The translations under genes were made by a program, and so were the position numbers. Of a DNA stretch of 64,000 nucleotides, positions 45,217-54,214 are shown piece after piece (the first letter of the stretch is position 1; every line of letters begins with the position of its first letter). The stretch is from Hyaloperonospora brassicae (lineage: Eukaryota; Oomycota; Peronosporomycetes; Peronosporales; Peronosporaceae). Below the pieces are notes generated by a model. The model had not been told where the DNA came from. It saw nothing but the letters and a program-made list of their open reading frames with translations, and did no database searches. The stretch is from positions 416,001 through 480,000 of the forward strand of contig CANTFL010001446.1 in NCBI GenBank assembly GCA_947650285.1. The letters are read 5' to 3'.

Positions 45217-46494
45217 TCATGATTGTTGTCTGGCCTTGGTCAACTCTCGAAGCCAGACCTGAACGATCGCTTCCATACTCTCTTCGGCCTGAGCAATGAC
45301 AGTGCGATCAAAACTGCCGCGCTTCAGCGCTTCGATTGCCGACATCGTGTCGCGTACAGCTTGCGACGAGTATATCACGCCATCATACGTATCTAGACGC
45401 GAAAGCCGTCGCTCATCATCAACTCGAACAACCTCTTGCATGGCTTCAGTCAACGTTTCAGCATTCCAATTCGTGTGCTGTTCTTCACTCGAGGCAAGTG
45501 TGCCCTGCTGACGCGAGAGGGACGCAGGTCTAGAACTCGAAGCAGGATCGAGTCGATGGCACATCGGTCCACGTTTGTCAGCTGTTCTAGCCACTGGACT
45601 TCGAATCGGCGCTTGATCACGTTCAGACGGCACTAACACGGCGCCGCGCTCATCCGTGCGGTCCACGGCGGCATTTGCCGGCCCTTTTCCACGATCCTCG
45701 ACAGCGTCTCCGGTTCGCACTCGTTTCGAAGGTCGCGGCTTTTCGGGCGAACCCACGCGACTCAGCTGCAGCTGCAGCTTCTCGTACAGGTACATCACAT
45801 CCAAGTTGCCACAAAACTGGGCAAACCCGACATCGGGCGTCTCTAGCTGCTTCCATCGAGCCAGACACGCTTTGTAGCGAGCTGTAATGTCTTTCCAGAT
45901 CGAACAGAGATTTCCAGCCGTGTGCTGCAGGGCCAGTGCCAAGTCAATACCGTCGTATCGTCCAGGCGGGCCTAGGATTCGATGGCGTTCCGCCGCGTAC
46001 GAAGTATACGCCACCGCCACGTCTTTCCAGTACTTTGCTCGACCGTCAACGACCTTTTCGTCCCCTTCTTGCAGCAGAAACAACGCGCCCGACTCGTGGA
46101 TACGTCCAACAAACGCGCGACTGAACAAGACGTTAATCAATCGGAATCCACAGTGTCTGGTCCAACTGCCTCTGCCCATGCGCACTGCCGTTCGTTTCGT
46201 CGGCAGTAGAGAGAGTACAACTGATACTGCGTCGCCGCGCTGTCGCGCCCGTCGGTACTGAGTCAGTAACTGGATGTACCCCTTCTTGTGGTTCATCGAC
46301 GGGTCGGCCTGCGGGTTGAGTCCGAGCTGCGTACAGGCGGCCCGAAGCTTCTTGCAGAGGTACTGCTTCTCCAGCGCCTGCGCAAAGTCGTCTTCGGGTG
46401 CGTGCGGGGGGAACTCGCGCACGAATCGAGCGGCATCGGGCACTACAGCCGGCGCAACAGACGGCACTCGCGCGGCAGACGCCGTGCTCGACAT
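45217..46494 (-). CDS. oomycete-type family protein of unknown function
   Basis: 425 residues, single exon, ATG 46,494. After a low-complexity Ala/Pro/Val start comes a helical part with KKGYIQLLTQYRRARQRGD. A conserved-looking core begins CGFRLINVLFSRAFVGRIHES and contains YWKDVAVAY, an IWKDITARYKACLARW block and FAQFCGNLDVMYLYEKLQ. That Trp/Tyr-spaced helical layout is what I know from a large family of unannotated oomycete proteins; it resembles Myb/SANT-like trihelix domains. The second half is disordered with a nuclear-localisation-like KRVR, then a C-terminal helix. Possibly DNA-binding; this is inference. Confidence 0.6.
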   Translation of the reverse strand: MSSTASAARVPSVAPAVVPDAARFVREFPPHAPEDDFAQALEKQYLCKKLRAACTQLGLNPQADPSMNHKKGYIQLLTQYRRARQRGDAVSVVLSLLPTKRTAVRMGRGSWTRHCGFRLINVLFSRAFVGRIHESGALFLLQEGDEKVVDGRAKYWKDVAVAYTSYAAERHRILGPPGRYDGIDLALALQHTAGNLCSIWKDITARYKACLARWKQLETPDVGFAQFCGNLDVMYLYEKLQLQLSRVGSPEKPRPSKRVRTGDAVEDRGKGPANAAVDRTDERGAVLVPSERDQAPIRSPVARTADKRGPMCHRLDPASSSRPASLSRQQGTLASSEEQHTNWNAETLTEAMQEVVRVDDERRLSRLDTYDGVIYSSQAVRDTMSAIEALKRGSFDRTVIAQAEESMEAIVQVWLRELTKARQQS

Positions 46495-46642
46495 TTGGAC
46501 ACGAAGCGAGGGGGTACGATCGCTACGTGGGGTATACTACCGGCAGAACTGACGATACCATTTGGATAACCGGTTTGAGACGAAACACAACCGGTAGCAA
46601 TACTTCTGTCGGTACCACGCGAGTTCGCGTCGAGCCTTCTTG

Positions 46643-47808
46643 ATGTCTGCTGCTCTGTCGTCTACTTCGTCGTCTGTAGTGCCTGTGGACGCGGTTCGAG
46701 CGGTAGAAGACGCCTTTTTACGTCGAGAATGGACAGCAGCACTCAACGATAGCCGCCGTCTCCTTATTGCGCGCATGGCGCAGGTACAATACATACATTT
46801 GACGTTTGTGCGATGTAAACCGGTGCAATTTTTGACAAAATGGACGCATGTGGACAGCTCCGACAAGAGTCAAATGATGTGGCGGTGATGACAGTGAACG
46901 AGTACGTTGTGCACCACCTGTACAAGAATTGATATACTGTGTTGACGCTGACTCTTGTTTTTCTGCTTGTGGCTGTTGTGGTGTGTATCGTTGTGCTTCT
47001 CGTACTTGTTCACTTGTCGATGCGAAGGGAACGAGTGCTGTGCGTCTATCTCCAGGTGGTGTTTGAACTGGCGCTGGACGACGAAGTGGAGACAGCGACA
47101 AGTGTCGTGCAGCACTTTGCACCACTGACAAGCACAGTTTCGATTCAATGGATACACTTTCTGCTAGCGATGAACCGTGGATTGATGGCCAAGCAGGCGC
47201 TTCGAGACTTACTCACGTCGTTAGCGATGGACAAACGAATGGGCCTATGCACCAACGAGTACAACAAAGCTGCGGAGATAATGGTCTTGCAATTGTTACT
47301 ACCTGACGAAGGCATTGACGCTGCACGGCAGTTCGTGATGGAAGACACAGAGCTGGATGATGGAACGAAGGCGGTACGGACATGGAAGTGATGTCTTGAG
47401 ATGGTTCCAGCGATGCTGACGTGTGTGTGTGCTGAAATGCGGACATTGCAGCAACTGCTTTGCCGGATTCAACCGGCATCCTTGGCGGCTCAACAGGCCA
47501 ACAAAAACGAGTCTGTGCAGACTTCATCAGCGGAACCGACAGGGAGAGATGCAAATGCTGAACCGCATGCGACTCGTGCTGCCCATCAGTTGTTGTCGAC
47601 TGCGTTTACGGGGAAGCAACAGACTCCATCCACGAAGAACGACGACACCAGTCGCTACGTGATGGTGGGTGGCACTGCTATCGTACTAGCTGTCGCGGTG
47701 ATCGGTACATTGCGGTACCGCGAGAGAATTCACGCGTGTGTTTCCAACGCTGTTCCTGCCATCCACAAAGGCGTCGCAGATGCAAAGTATGCGCTGTTTG
47801 ATGCGTAA
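46643..47808 (+). CDS. tail-anchored protein, possibly PEX26/APEM9-like
   Basis: Three exons: 46,643-46,783, 47,056-47,373 and 47,452-47,808 (GT-AG, all phase 0), giving 271 residues. The N-terminal two thirds are helical and TPR-like (AVEDAFLRREWTAALNDSRR, then VVFELALDDEVETATSVVQH). A linker of about 60 polar residues precedes one membrane span (VMVGGTAIVLAVAVIGTLRY) about 45 residues from the C-terminus. That layout fits peroxisomal PEX26/PEX15/APEM9-type anchors of the PEX1-PEX6 ATPase. Primary similarity is weak, so the function is a suggestion only. Intron 1 (272 bp) is long for this window and could hide a small exon. Confidence 0.5.
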
Positions 47809-47824
47809 ATGGCAACGGAGCTCA

Positions 47825-48061
47825 ATGGGACGTATGAGGAAGCTCATGTATGTGGTAGTGGGCAGTGCTGTGCTGTGCATTGTTCAGGCACGCGTTGCAC
47901 CTCGAGATGATGCTCCGGACTCGCATTTGTCCATGGCTGGTCGATTTTCAGCATCGAAGATTCTTGGGCTGCCCGCGCTGGTTGCTGAGCTTGCTCAAGT
48001 TGTCGATACAGTGGCAGGTATGAACACTGCGGTATTGCGTGATGAGCTTGCATGGCTTTAA
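47825..48061 (+). CDS. small protein with signal-peptide-like N-terminus
   Basis: 78 codons from ATG 47,825, starting MGRMRKLMYVVVGSAVLCIV, with a plausible cleavage after VQA. The remaining ~55 residues have no cysteine pairs or known motif. It starts 17 bp after the preceding stop on the same strand, so it may simply be 3' UTR sequence of that gene. Confidence 0.25.
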   Translation: MGRMRKLMYVVVGSAVLCIVQARVAPRDDAPDSHLSMAGRFSASKILGLPALVAELAQVVDTVAGMNTAVLRDELAWL

Positions 48062-48759
48062 GTCGTAGATGCGATGTTACTTACTTGCAGTAGTCCATGC
48101 TCTCCTCAAACGGGATCAAGCGACTGTCATCCGAAAATGAGGCTCGGGCTGTGACCAAACGTGCACACCAAATCGAAATCAGATGGACGCAGTTCCTTGT
48201 GAATACTGCATGTAAACTGGATATGTGGACGTCCATTGGTCCTTCACCGTGTGCTTGTGCGTGTCACGACTGGCAACAGAGCAGAGGTCAGCCGGTCAGC
48301 CAGCACGCTTGCTCGATCGATTGCCTTCTTCTTGTGCGTCACATGCTACGCTGGTACAAGAAGCCTTCCACTCGCTCATCTAGACATGCTGTATCAGGCA
48401 CCACGTGCAGTTCATCGGACAGCCAACGCCACGACGAAAGCGTACGCACGTACTGCACGACGGAGCCGACTCGACCCCGTCGTTCCAACAAAGATCGGTC
48501 GACTGTACCACCAGTGTACCCCCCACACACACAACCCGCGCCTGTTCGTCCAACCAAGTCAACCAATCAACCATCCTCTCTCGCGGACAGGTTGTTGCAG
48601 TGTTACCTCTATAACCGAATCATACAATAACTCTCGCAGCCTCTTTAATCTGTTCAGCTACCGGTATCCCACGTCTCCATCTCTCGCGGCCTCTTTAATC
48701 TGTTCAACTACCGGTTTCCCACTCTCGCAGTCGCACACGTCGCGCGTGGTGGGTATCCC
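48062..48759. promoter_or_regulatory. upstream region of the HisI-HisE gene
   Basis: No supported gene. It contains a tandem duplication at 48,631-48,729 just before the start codon. Confidence 0.45.
48631..48729 (+). repeat. two tandem ~50-bp repeats before the HisI-HisE start
   Basis: Unit 1 (48,631-48,680) and unit 2 (48,681 to about 48,729) share ctctcgc.gcctctttaatc, tgttca.ctaccggt and tcccac. A third partial unit (ctctcgcag) follows. The repeat ends 30 bp before the ATG, so it lies in the promoter or 5' UTR. Confidence 0.8.
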
Positions 48760-50293
48760 ATGTTGATCCCCGCGCTCTCCTTCCGGTCGCTGAGCTCCGT
48801 GACGGACGCAACGGACGCGCTACTGCGCCGTCTCAGCACATTGGGACTCGTCTACGCGTCTCTGCCGCATCAGCTGCTGCTCGAAGGGGCGCCACTCGCT
48901 CCGCCCGACCGCAACGCAGTGCACTCGAAGGCGCTCAAGACGACTGTGCTGGCCACTCGCACTCTATTAGGTCCGTTTTCACTCGAGATGGTCGACGCAA
49001 TGGTCTCGTGGCTGGATCAGGGACTGTCTCAGGTGCTAATGGACGCTGCGTCGAGCGAAGACGCCGAACTCGAGCGCGTCGCTGTCGCTGTGTCGGAGCT
49101 GCCCGTCGCGCGAGTGGTCCTGCGCGTGCCGCTGGCGTCGCTGCGCACTGAGACCGTTGCGCACGTTGCAGCAAAGATCGAGCGCTTGAGTCGTGTGGCC
49201 AGTGGGGTGGTACTTGCGCTCGACGCGGCCACGTGGACGCTCGAACGCGACGGAATCGACGCGCTGGTGGCGTGTTTGCAGACGCTGAGGACGAGCGTAG
49301 AGGACACGTTCTTGTTGGCTGTCGAGGTCAGCACTGGACTGCTGGCCGCTGGAAGTGCAGAGAAGACGTTGGCGACGATTCAACGTCTTCATCACTGCAA
49401 CGTCCACGTCGTGGCCCCGGGGTATTGCCACGGGGAAGCAGAGGAGACGAAAGACGTGGTCGAGACCACTGGCGGAGCAGTGGTGGATGCTGCATTGGCA
49501 TTCGTCGCGTGTTTACGGACTGACCGTCCGGATGGCCTGTTTGCAACGGTCGTCGCGGACGAAGCTGGCGTTGCGCTCGGACTCGTGTACTCGAGTGCAG
49601 AGAGTATCGTGGCTGCTGTGTCGAGTGGACGTGGCGTCTACTACTCGCGGTCGCGCGGGGGTCTGTGGAAAAAAGGAGAGAGCAGCGGCCACACGCAGCA
49701 GCTGATTCGTATCGATGTGGACTGCGACAGCGACGCGCTGCGCTTCACGGTGCGCCAGACGGGCGCGGGCTTTTGTCACCTGAACACCCGCTCGTGCTGG
49801 GGTCACGATCGCGGCCTTCGTGCACTGGAGAGCATGTTGTGCAGCCGCCACGAACACGCGCCGCCTGGGTCGTACACGAAGCGGCTGTTCGACGATACTG
49901 AGCTGCTGCGCAACAAACTCGTCGAGGAGGCACAAGAACTCGCAGAAGCCGAGTCGATCTCGGACGTAGCAGGCGAAGCCGCAGACCTGATGTACTTTGC
50001 GATGGTGCGCTGTGTGGCTGCTGGCTGCAAGCTCAGCGACGTCGAGGTACCAGACTTGCGTCAGCTCGAGATCGATGGTTCGGCCGTGTGCGTGTTTTCC
50101 ACTAACATTTGCTGCTGCTGCCGTGGTCGCGTGTTGACAGAAAATGCTCGACAAGCGCGCGTTAAAGGTGAAGCGACGACCTGGGAACTCGAAAGCGCAC
50201 CGCATCGCGGCTGCCAACGAGATCTTGCATGGCAAAGCGCTGCCCGACGACGACTCGAGCAGTGCAACGTCAGCGAAGAGCGACCAGAGCTAG
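48760..50293 (+). CDS. HIS4-like PR-AMP cyclohydrolase/PR-ATP pyrophosphohydrolase
   Basis: Two exons, 48,760-50,046 and 50,141-50,293, give 479 residues. Residues 1-255 are an N-terminal domain like that of fungal His4. Residues 255-350 are the HisI cyclohydrolase (DGLFATVV, RGGLWKKGESSGHTQQL, DCDSD at 321-325, FCH at 338-340, C346; zinc and metal ligands present). Residues 371 to about 460 are the HisE pyrophosphohydrolase (LVEEAQELAEA, EAADLMYFAMV, then KRALKVKRRPG in exon 2). It catalyses steps 2 and 3 of histidine synthesis. Unlike fungal His4 there is no C-terminal histidinol dehydrogenase: the gene ends after a short Ser-rich tail. Reading through the 94-bp intron gives a false 514-residue version. 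Confidence 0.9.
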
Positions 50294-50598
50294 AGGCTCG
50301 ATGAAGCAGCTGACGGCGGAGCAGAGACCGCCTGGTACGTCGCACGTCCGCCGCTTCCTGTACAACGTCAATAGAGCAAAAGAGTGCAGCAGCAACACCA
50401 AGTGGAAAGACCGTCCGTCGTGTTTTTCTTTCGCTCGTGCTTCCTGACGACCGCAACGGGTCGAGGCAGCAGCTTCGGTCGTCGACACTGTGCCGCTACT
50501 ATGCCCGTGGCTCCGTCGTGAGGCTTCTTCAACGAGGTCACTGAGCAGCAATGTGCCGCTCGACAAGTTGACGTACAATGACTGGGCCATGAGTCCGC
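50294..50598. other. convergent intergenic region
   Basis: Short stretch between the convergent HisI-HisE and QCR9 genes; no gene seen. Confidence 0.5.
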
Positions 50599-51139
50599 CT
50601 ACGCGTCTTCGTCGTCGTACTCGTGAATGCCCTCACCCGCGTCCTCTGCCCCCTCCTCCTCCTCCTCTGCGTCCTCTGCCTCCCCTTCCTCCTCTGCCTC
50701 CTCCTCCTCTTCTTCTTCGTCCTCTGCAGCAAACTTCGACCAGTCAACGTGATGGTACAAACGCTACCACATAGACACACACACACACATACACACACAC
50801 AAGTCAGTTCCTTTCGCCCAACTAGACACCTACAGACCCGTCACACAGGCGCCAAGTCTCGACGCGCTCCTCCCACTAATCCACAACGCAGCGATCCACC
50901 CAACGTACGCCGCGATTGTTGGCCTCCCAGACGTAGTTCGTGGCCGCGCCGTAGACGCCTTCGCCCACCAGTGCCGCCACCAGAACCGTCGTCACGTACA
51001 CCGGCGTACTCTTCATGAACGTCTTGTAGACGCCATCCAGCGCCCCTTTGCCGTTCACGGACGAGCGCTTCGTCGAGGCCATGCGCACGCGTTGGCGCGT
51101 GCTCTGCGAGGCGGCGCGGCGAACGGGTCGACTCCACAT
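50599..51139 (-). CDS. QCR9: cytochrome bc1 complex subunit 9 with acidic tail
   Basis: Two exons: 51,139-50,909 and 50,763-50,599 (intron 145 bp with a CA microsatellite). The core GVYKTFMKSTPVYVTTVLVAALVGEGVYGAATNYVWEANNRG, then RLYHHVDWSKF after the splice, has the length, single membrane span and N-R-G…W layout of QCR9/UQCR10, a small subunit of mitochondrial complex III. After that comes a tail of about 40 residues almost entirely Glu/Asp/Ala/Gly, ending HEYDDEDA. Two starts are possible: ATG 51,139 (131 residues, Arg-rich leader) or ATG 51,082 (112 residues, starting MASTKRSSV). The leader would suit mitochondrial import. Confidence 0.75.
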
Positions 51140-51739
51140 GTTCAGTTCGTACTCTCTCGCTCGCTCGCTCTCTCTCTCTCTCTCTCCTTCTTCTTCGCTC
51201 CTCTCTGTGCCGCACGCGCGCTGGCGGTTCAGTGGCTCGTGCAAAAGTGGACGCGAGCAGCGCGAGGCCCCCACGAAACCCACGAACCCACAAACCCGCT
51301 CAGCCTGCGGCTCCGAGCGCGTGCGCGAGTCGAACGACCTTCGAGCCACATCCACGTGCACGCCATGTCCAGCGCTTCAAACCCGCTTCACCGAAAACAA
51401 GCTGCTTTTTTTCTCCGTGCGCAACCGCTTTTTCTATCTTTCCTGATTCGGCCGGTCGGCCGGCCGATCGACAGTGGGTCTGGTGCGCACACAGATGTGG
51501 TGGTGGTGGGTCCCTACCGAACGGCCCACCCACCAGTCGACTGAACCCGCGCGTGTATCTGTTTCTACGCACGCGCCGCCACCCCATATGTGCACCACAC
51601 CAACGCCCAGCGGGTTCGACCTGCCCGAGAGTATGCCAAAAGGGGGGGGGGACCCCGCGCCACAACGAGCGCGCGCGCGCGAAAAGAACACGAGAGCAGA
51701 GCCATTGCCCGCCCGTCCGCCCTCTCGACGTACCCACCG
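51140..51739. promoter_or_regulatory. divergent intergenic region with CT-rich tract
   Basis: A (CT)n/(CG)-mixed tract at 51,148-51,187 lies upstream of QCR9. The rest is GC-rich with overlapping frames on both strands but no supported gene. Confidence 0.45.
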
Positions 51740-53068
51740 ATGGCGCCACCTGTTGCTACCGGTAAGCGACGGCGGCCCGCGAGTGCGCTGTTGGCGCCGC
51801 CGTGTCGCCGGTCGCGCGTGGACGCCGCGGCGCTTGTGGACCCCACGACGGCATTGAAGAAGCGGCGACTGGACACGCCAAGTGCAGGAGCTGGTGGACT
51901 GGTTCAGTGCCGTTCGACGGTTGACGCAGAGGCGATAGGGCTCGGGACGAAGCGACGGCGCGGCCGTACCCCACGAAGCAAAGAGGAGGAGGACGAGGAG
52001 GAGGAGGAAGAAGAAGAAGCGGAAGAGAAAGAGACAGAGAAAGCGGCGACGACGACCAGAGCGACGTGTGAGCAGACGAGAGAAGACGAGACGGGTGTCG
52101 ACGTGGTCGGAGGCGAGTTGAAGCGACGTCGCGTGGACGGAGACGAGCGCAGTGCGGGGCGTTTGCTGCCTGCGCTCGAGGCACGGGTTGGTCTATTGGT
52201 CACTAAACAGAGGGAGTCGCCCTCGTGTGGGCGTCTGGCACGGACCCATCAACGCACGATTACAAGCGACGAAGAAAAAGACGAGGACAATACGGACAAT
52301 ACGGACAATACGGACAATACGGACAATACGGGCAATACGGACAATACGGACAATACGGACAATAAGGACAATACGGACAATAAGGACAAGGGCGACACGG
52401 ACGTTCGGGTCGGGGCTGGGACATCGAGTCGAGAAGTGGACGCCGTGCGGCGTCTGGACGACAGGAGAGACGACGCTGCAAGTCACGGGACTGTTGATGG
52501 CGGTCCGTCCGTGCGGCCGAGCGACGTGGCGCTGGTCGGGGGTGGGACCCCGAAACGACCCGACGACTGTGAGAATGTCGCCACTGGGGACGAGCAGACC
52601 GCGCGCGTGCACCACCGGACGTCGCTCCGGTCGGTGCAAGTGACGCCGCCGCCGTCGACGCGGATGTTGGACCGGAAGAACCCGCCGCCGCCGCCACGGA
52701 GACCCAAGCGGCGCCATTACGGCGGCATTGTCTACGCGCGGACGTACCCGCGCTTGGCGCTGTCGCCACTGGTCGACGACTCGCCGCCGACGTCGCCGCG
52801 TGTGTTTCGTTCGCTGGAAAACGAGTTTGCGTTTGCAATGCAGGACACGCCCGAGATCCGGCCTCGAGTTCGGCCAGCGCCGCGGATGGCCCGGGGGTCC
52901 CGACGGTCCACGCGCGCTGGGGCCTCGCGCGCGCATCGGTCGTTGGCCACGCCCACGTCGACAATGGTCTTGCGGTCCCGACAGCTGAACCCGAGCTCGA
53001 GTGCAGACGGGGGCAAGCCCGAGAACCAGCGCGAGCGCGAACAACGGGACGCGCAACGCCGACAATGA
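51740..53068 (+). CDS. disordered, basic, probably nuclear protein with DNT repeat
   Basis: 442 codons from ATG 51,740 (GTG-started upstream codons ignored). No folded domain is recognised. Several KRRR/KKRR clusters suggest nuclear location. An acidic run (EEEDEEEEEEEE) lies near residues 85-95. A DNT tripeptide repeat lies near residues 183-215. A poly-Pro/KRR block (PPPPPRRPKRR) lies near residue 320, followed by YGGIVYARTYPRLALSPLVDDSPPTSPRVF, the most protein-like piece, with SP/TP sites of the kind cyclin-dependent kinases use. The coding potential is supported by one long ATG frame, although long frames also exist on the opposite strand because of high GC. Confidence 0.5.
   Translation: MAPPVATGKRRRPASALLAPPCRRSRVDAAALVDPTTALKKRRLDTPSAGAGGLVQCRSTVDAEAIGLGTKRRRGRTPRSKEEEDEEEEEEEEAEEKETEKAATTTRATCEQTREDETGVDVVGGELKRRRVDGDERSAGRLLPALEARVGLLVTKQRESPSCGRLARTHQRTITSDEEKDEDNTDNTDNTDNTDNTGNTDNTDNTDNKDNTDNKDKGDTDVRVGAGTSSREVDAVRRLDDRRDDAASHGTVDGGPSVRPSDVALVGGGTPKRPDDCENVATGDEQTARVHHRTSLRSVQVTPPPSTRMLDRKNPPPPPRRPKRRHYGGIVYARTYPRLALSPLVDDSPPTSPRVFRSLENEFAFAMQDTPEIRPRVRPAPRMARGSRRSTRAGASRAHRSLATPTSTMVLRSRQLNPSSSADGGKPENQREREQRDAQRRQ
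52286..52390 (+). repeat. 9-bp minisatellite encoding Asp-Asn-Thr repeats
   Basis: About eleven tandem copies of gacaatacg with a few variants (gacaataag, ggcaatacg), in frame in the disordered protein. Unit length keeps the frame when copy number changes. Confidence 0.9.
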
Positions 53069-53271
53069 AGAAGAAGGCGAGGAACGACGACATGTGTGCG
53101 GGTGTCGACGACGACGACGATGCCGCGCGACGGGCGGCAGGCGGTCTGGGCGCCCTGCTTTACGTCTTTTTTTTATTGTTAGGTTTAGCCTTATTTGTAG
53201 GAATCCGGGGATTCATTTGGGGCCGAGAGAGAGAGCGCAGCGACCTCGTTCCGTGTAGTTTTACTATGTGA
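53065..53271 (+). CDS. possible small single-span membrane protein
   Basis: 68 codons. ATG overlaps the preceding stop (ATGA). It has a basic/acidic N-terminus and one span (GALLYVFFLLLGLALFVGI). Its position inside what is probably the 3' UTR of the preceding gene and its length make it doubtful. Confidence 0.25.
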   Translation: MKKKARNDDMCAGVDDDDDAARRAAGGLGALLYVFFLLLGLALFVGIRGFIWGRERERSDLVPCSFTM

Positions 53272-53278
53272 AAGCACT

Positions 53279-53286
53279 CATTCCAT
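53279..53286 (+). promoter_or_regulatory. oomycete initiator-like element before RPC9
   Basis: TCATTCCA, in the context gcactcattccattgta, fits the oomycete Inr consensus TCAYTYY, about 100 bp upstream of the RPC9 start codon. Inferred from consensus only. Confidence 0.35.
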
Positions 53287-53380
53287 TGTATCAGTCCTAT
53301 TAGTGGGTTGGAAAGGGGCGAATGACGGTGGACGAGCTCGTCGCGGAGCCACTCAGCGTCTCACCCGCTTTTGACGAGCT

Positions 53381-53866
53381 ATGAAAGTGCTGCTGCTCAA
53401 CGAGGCCTCGCTGAGCGACATGGAGGTGCTCGAGCTCATGCAGGAGCGCAAAGACCAGCGGCTGCACAAACAAGCGACGGTCGAGTACGCCGAGCGCAAT
53501 TGGATGGACCACAAAGTGCTCAAGTTCCTGACACAGAGTCACTCGCGCTGCTCGACACTGAGCGCCCGTTGCATTCAGGACTTCCTCACGGAGCTCGCGC
53601 AGGCGGACATGCCGCCGTTGACGTCGGCCGAGAAGCTGCAGTTCATGAACCACATTCCCGTGGAGCTCGTGGACGTCCATTTGATCGTTGACGACTGCGC
53701 TGGACGCTATTCCGAGACGCAGGTGGACAACCTCATCCACATTGTCGAACGGACGCTGGCAGCGGAGCTGATCCAGCAGCAGCGACGGACTGCTGAGACG
53801 ACGTCGATGGAAGACGCAGATCAGGAGGCAGATGAGAAACAGCTGATGGACGCAGATCGCTCGTGA
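53381..53866 (+). CDS. RPC9: RNA polymerase III subunit RPC9 (CRCP)
   Basis: 161 residues, one exon. It starts MKVLLLNEASLSDMEVLELM, which is the family's N-terminus (an Rpb4-like fold). A helical middle follows, and the HRDC-like C-terminal part contains LTSAEKLQFMNHIPVELVDVHLIVDDC, typical of RPC9 (the N-x-x-P turn is present). It pairs with RPC8 in the stalk of RNA polymerase III in the nucleus. The last 30 residues are acidic and probably disordered. Confidence 0.88.
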   Translation: MKVLLLNEASLSDMEVLELMQERKDQRLHKQATVEYAERNWMDHKVLKFLTQSHSRCSTLSARCIQDFLTELAQADMPPLTSAEKLQFMNHIPVELVDVHLIVDDCAGRYSETQVDNLIHIVERTLAAELIQQQRRTAETTSMEDADQEADEKQLMDADRS

Positions 53867-54214
53867 TATAGAGCGACACGATGCACGATCGGTGTCGTGG
53901 GAGCTCGAGACGTCAATGGCCCGTGGTAAGTCGCCACGTGCGCCATGTTGAAGCCAACTTGTCCCACTACGAACAGCAGAACCACAGCATCAAAAAGCAA
54001 AATCAACCCACTTGTTTACGCACACTTCTTCTAGCAAGCGAAAGACTGCAAGACACGTGAGGGCCGACCACCTGCGTGCGTGCCGCCCGAACATTCTCCA
54101 GCTATCTGCTATACGGTCTGAGCTAGCGCGATCGGTCCGTCGCTCCGGTCACTTTGCGTCCACAGCCTGCGCGTTGGATGGGCACAAGGTGAGCAGACAT
54201 GCAGGGGGTCGGGC
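53867..54214. other. convergent intergenic region
   Basis: Between convergent RPC9 and the RBM39-like gene; no gene seen. Confidence 0.5.

Noticed and set aside
52193..53093. Two long minus-strand frames (277-290 codons) opposite the disordered protein gene
   Set aside because: GC-rich shadows of the plus-strand low-complexity sequence; runs of CPY or IVR are just the minisatellite read backward.
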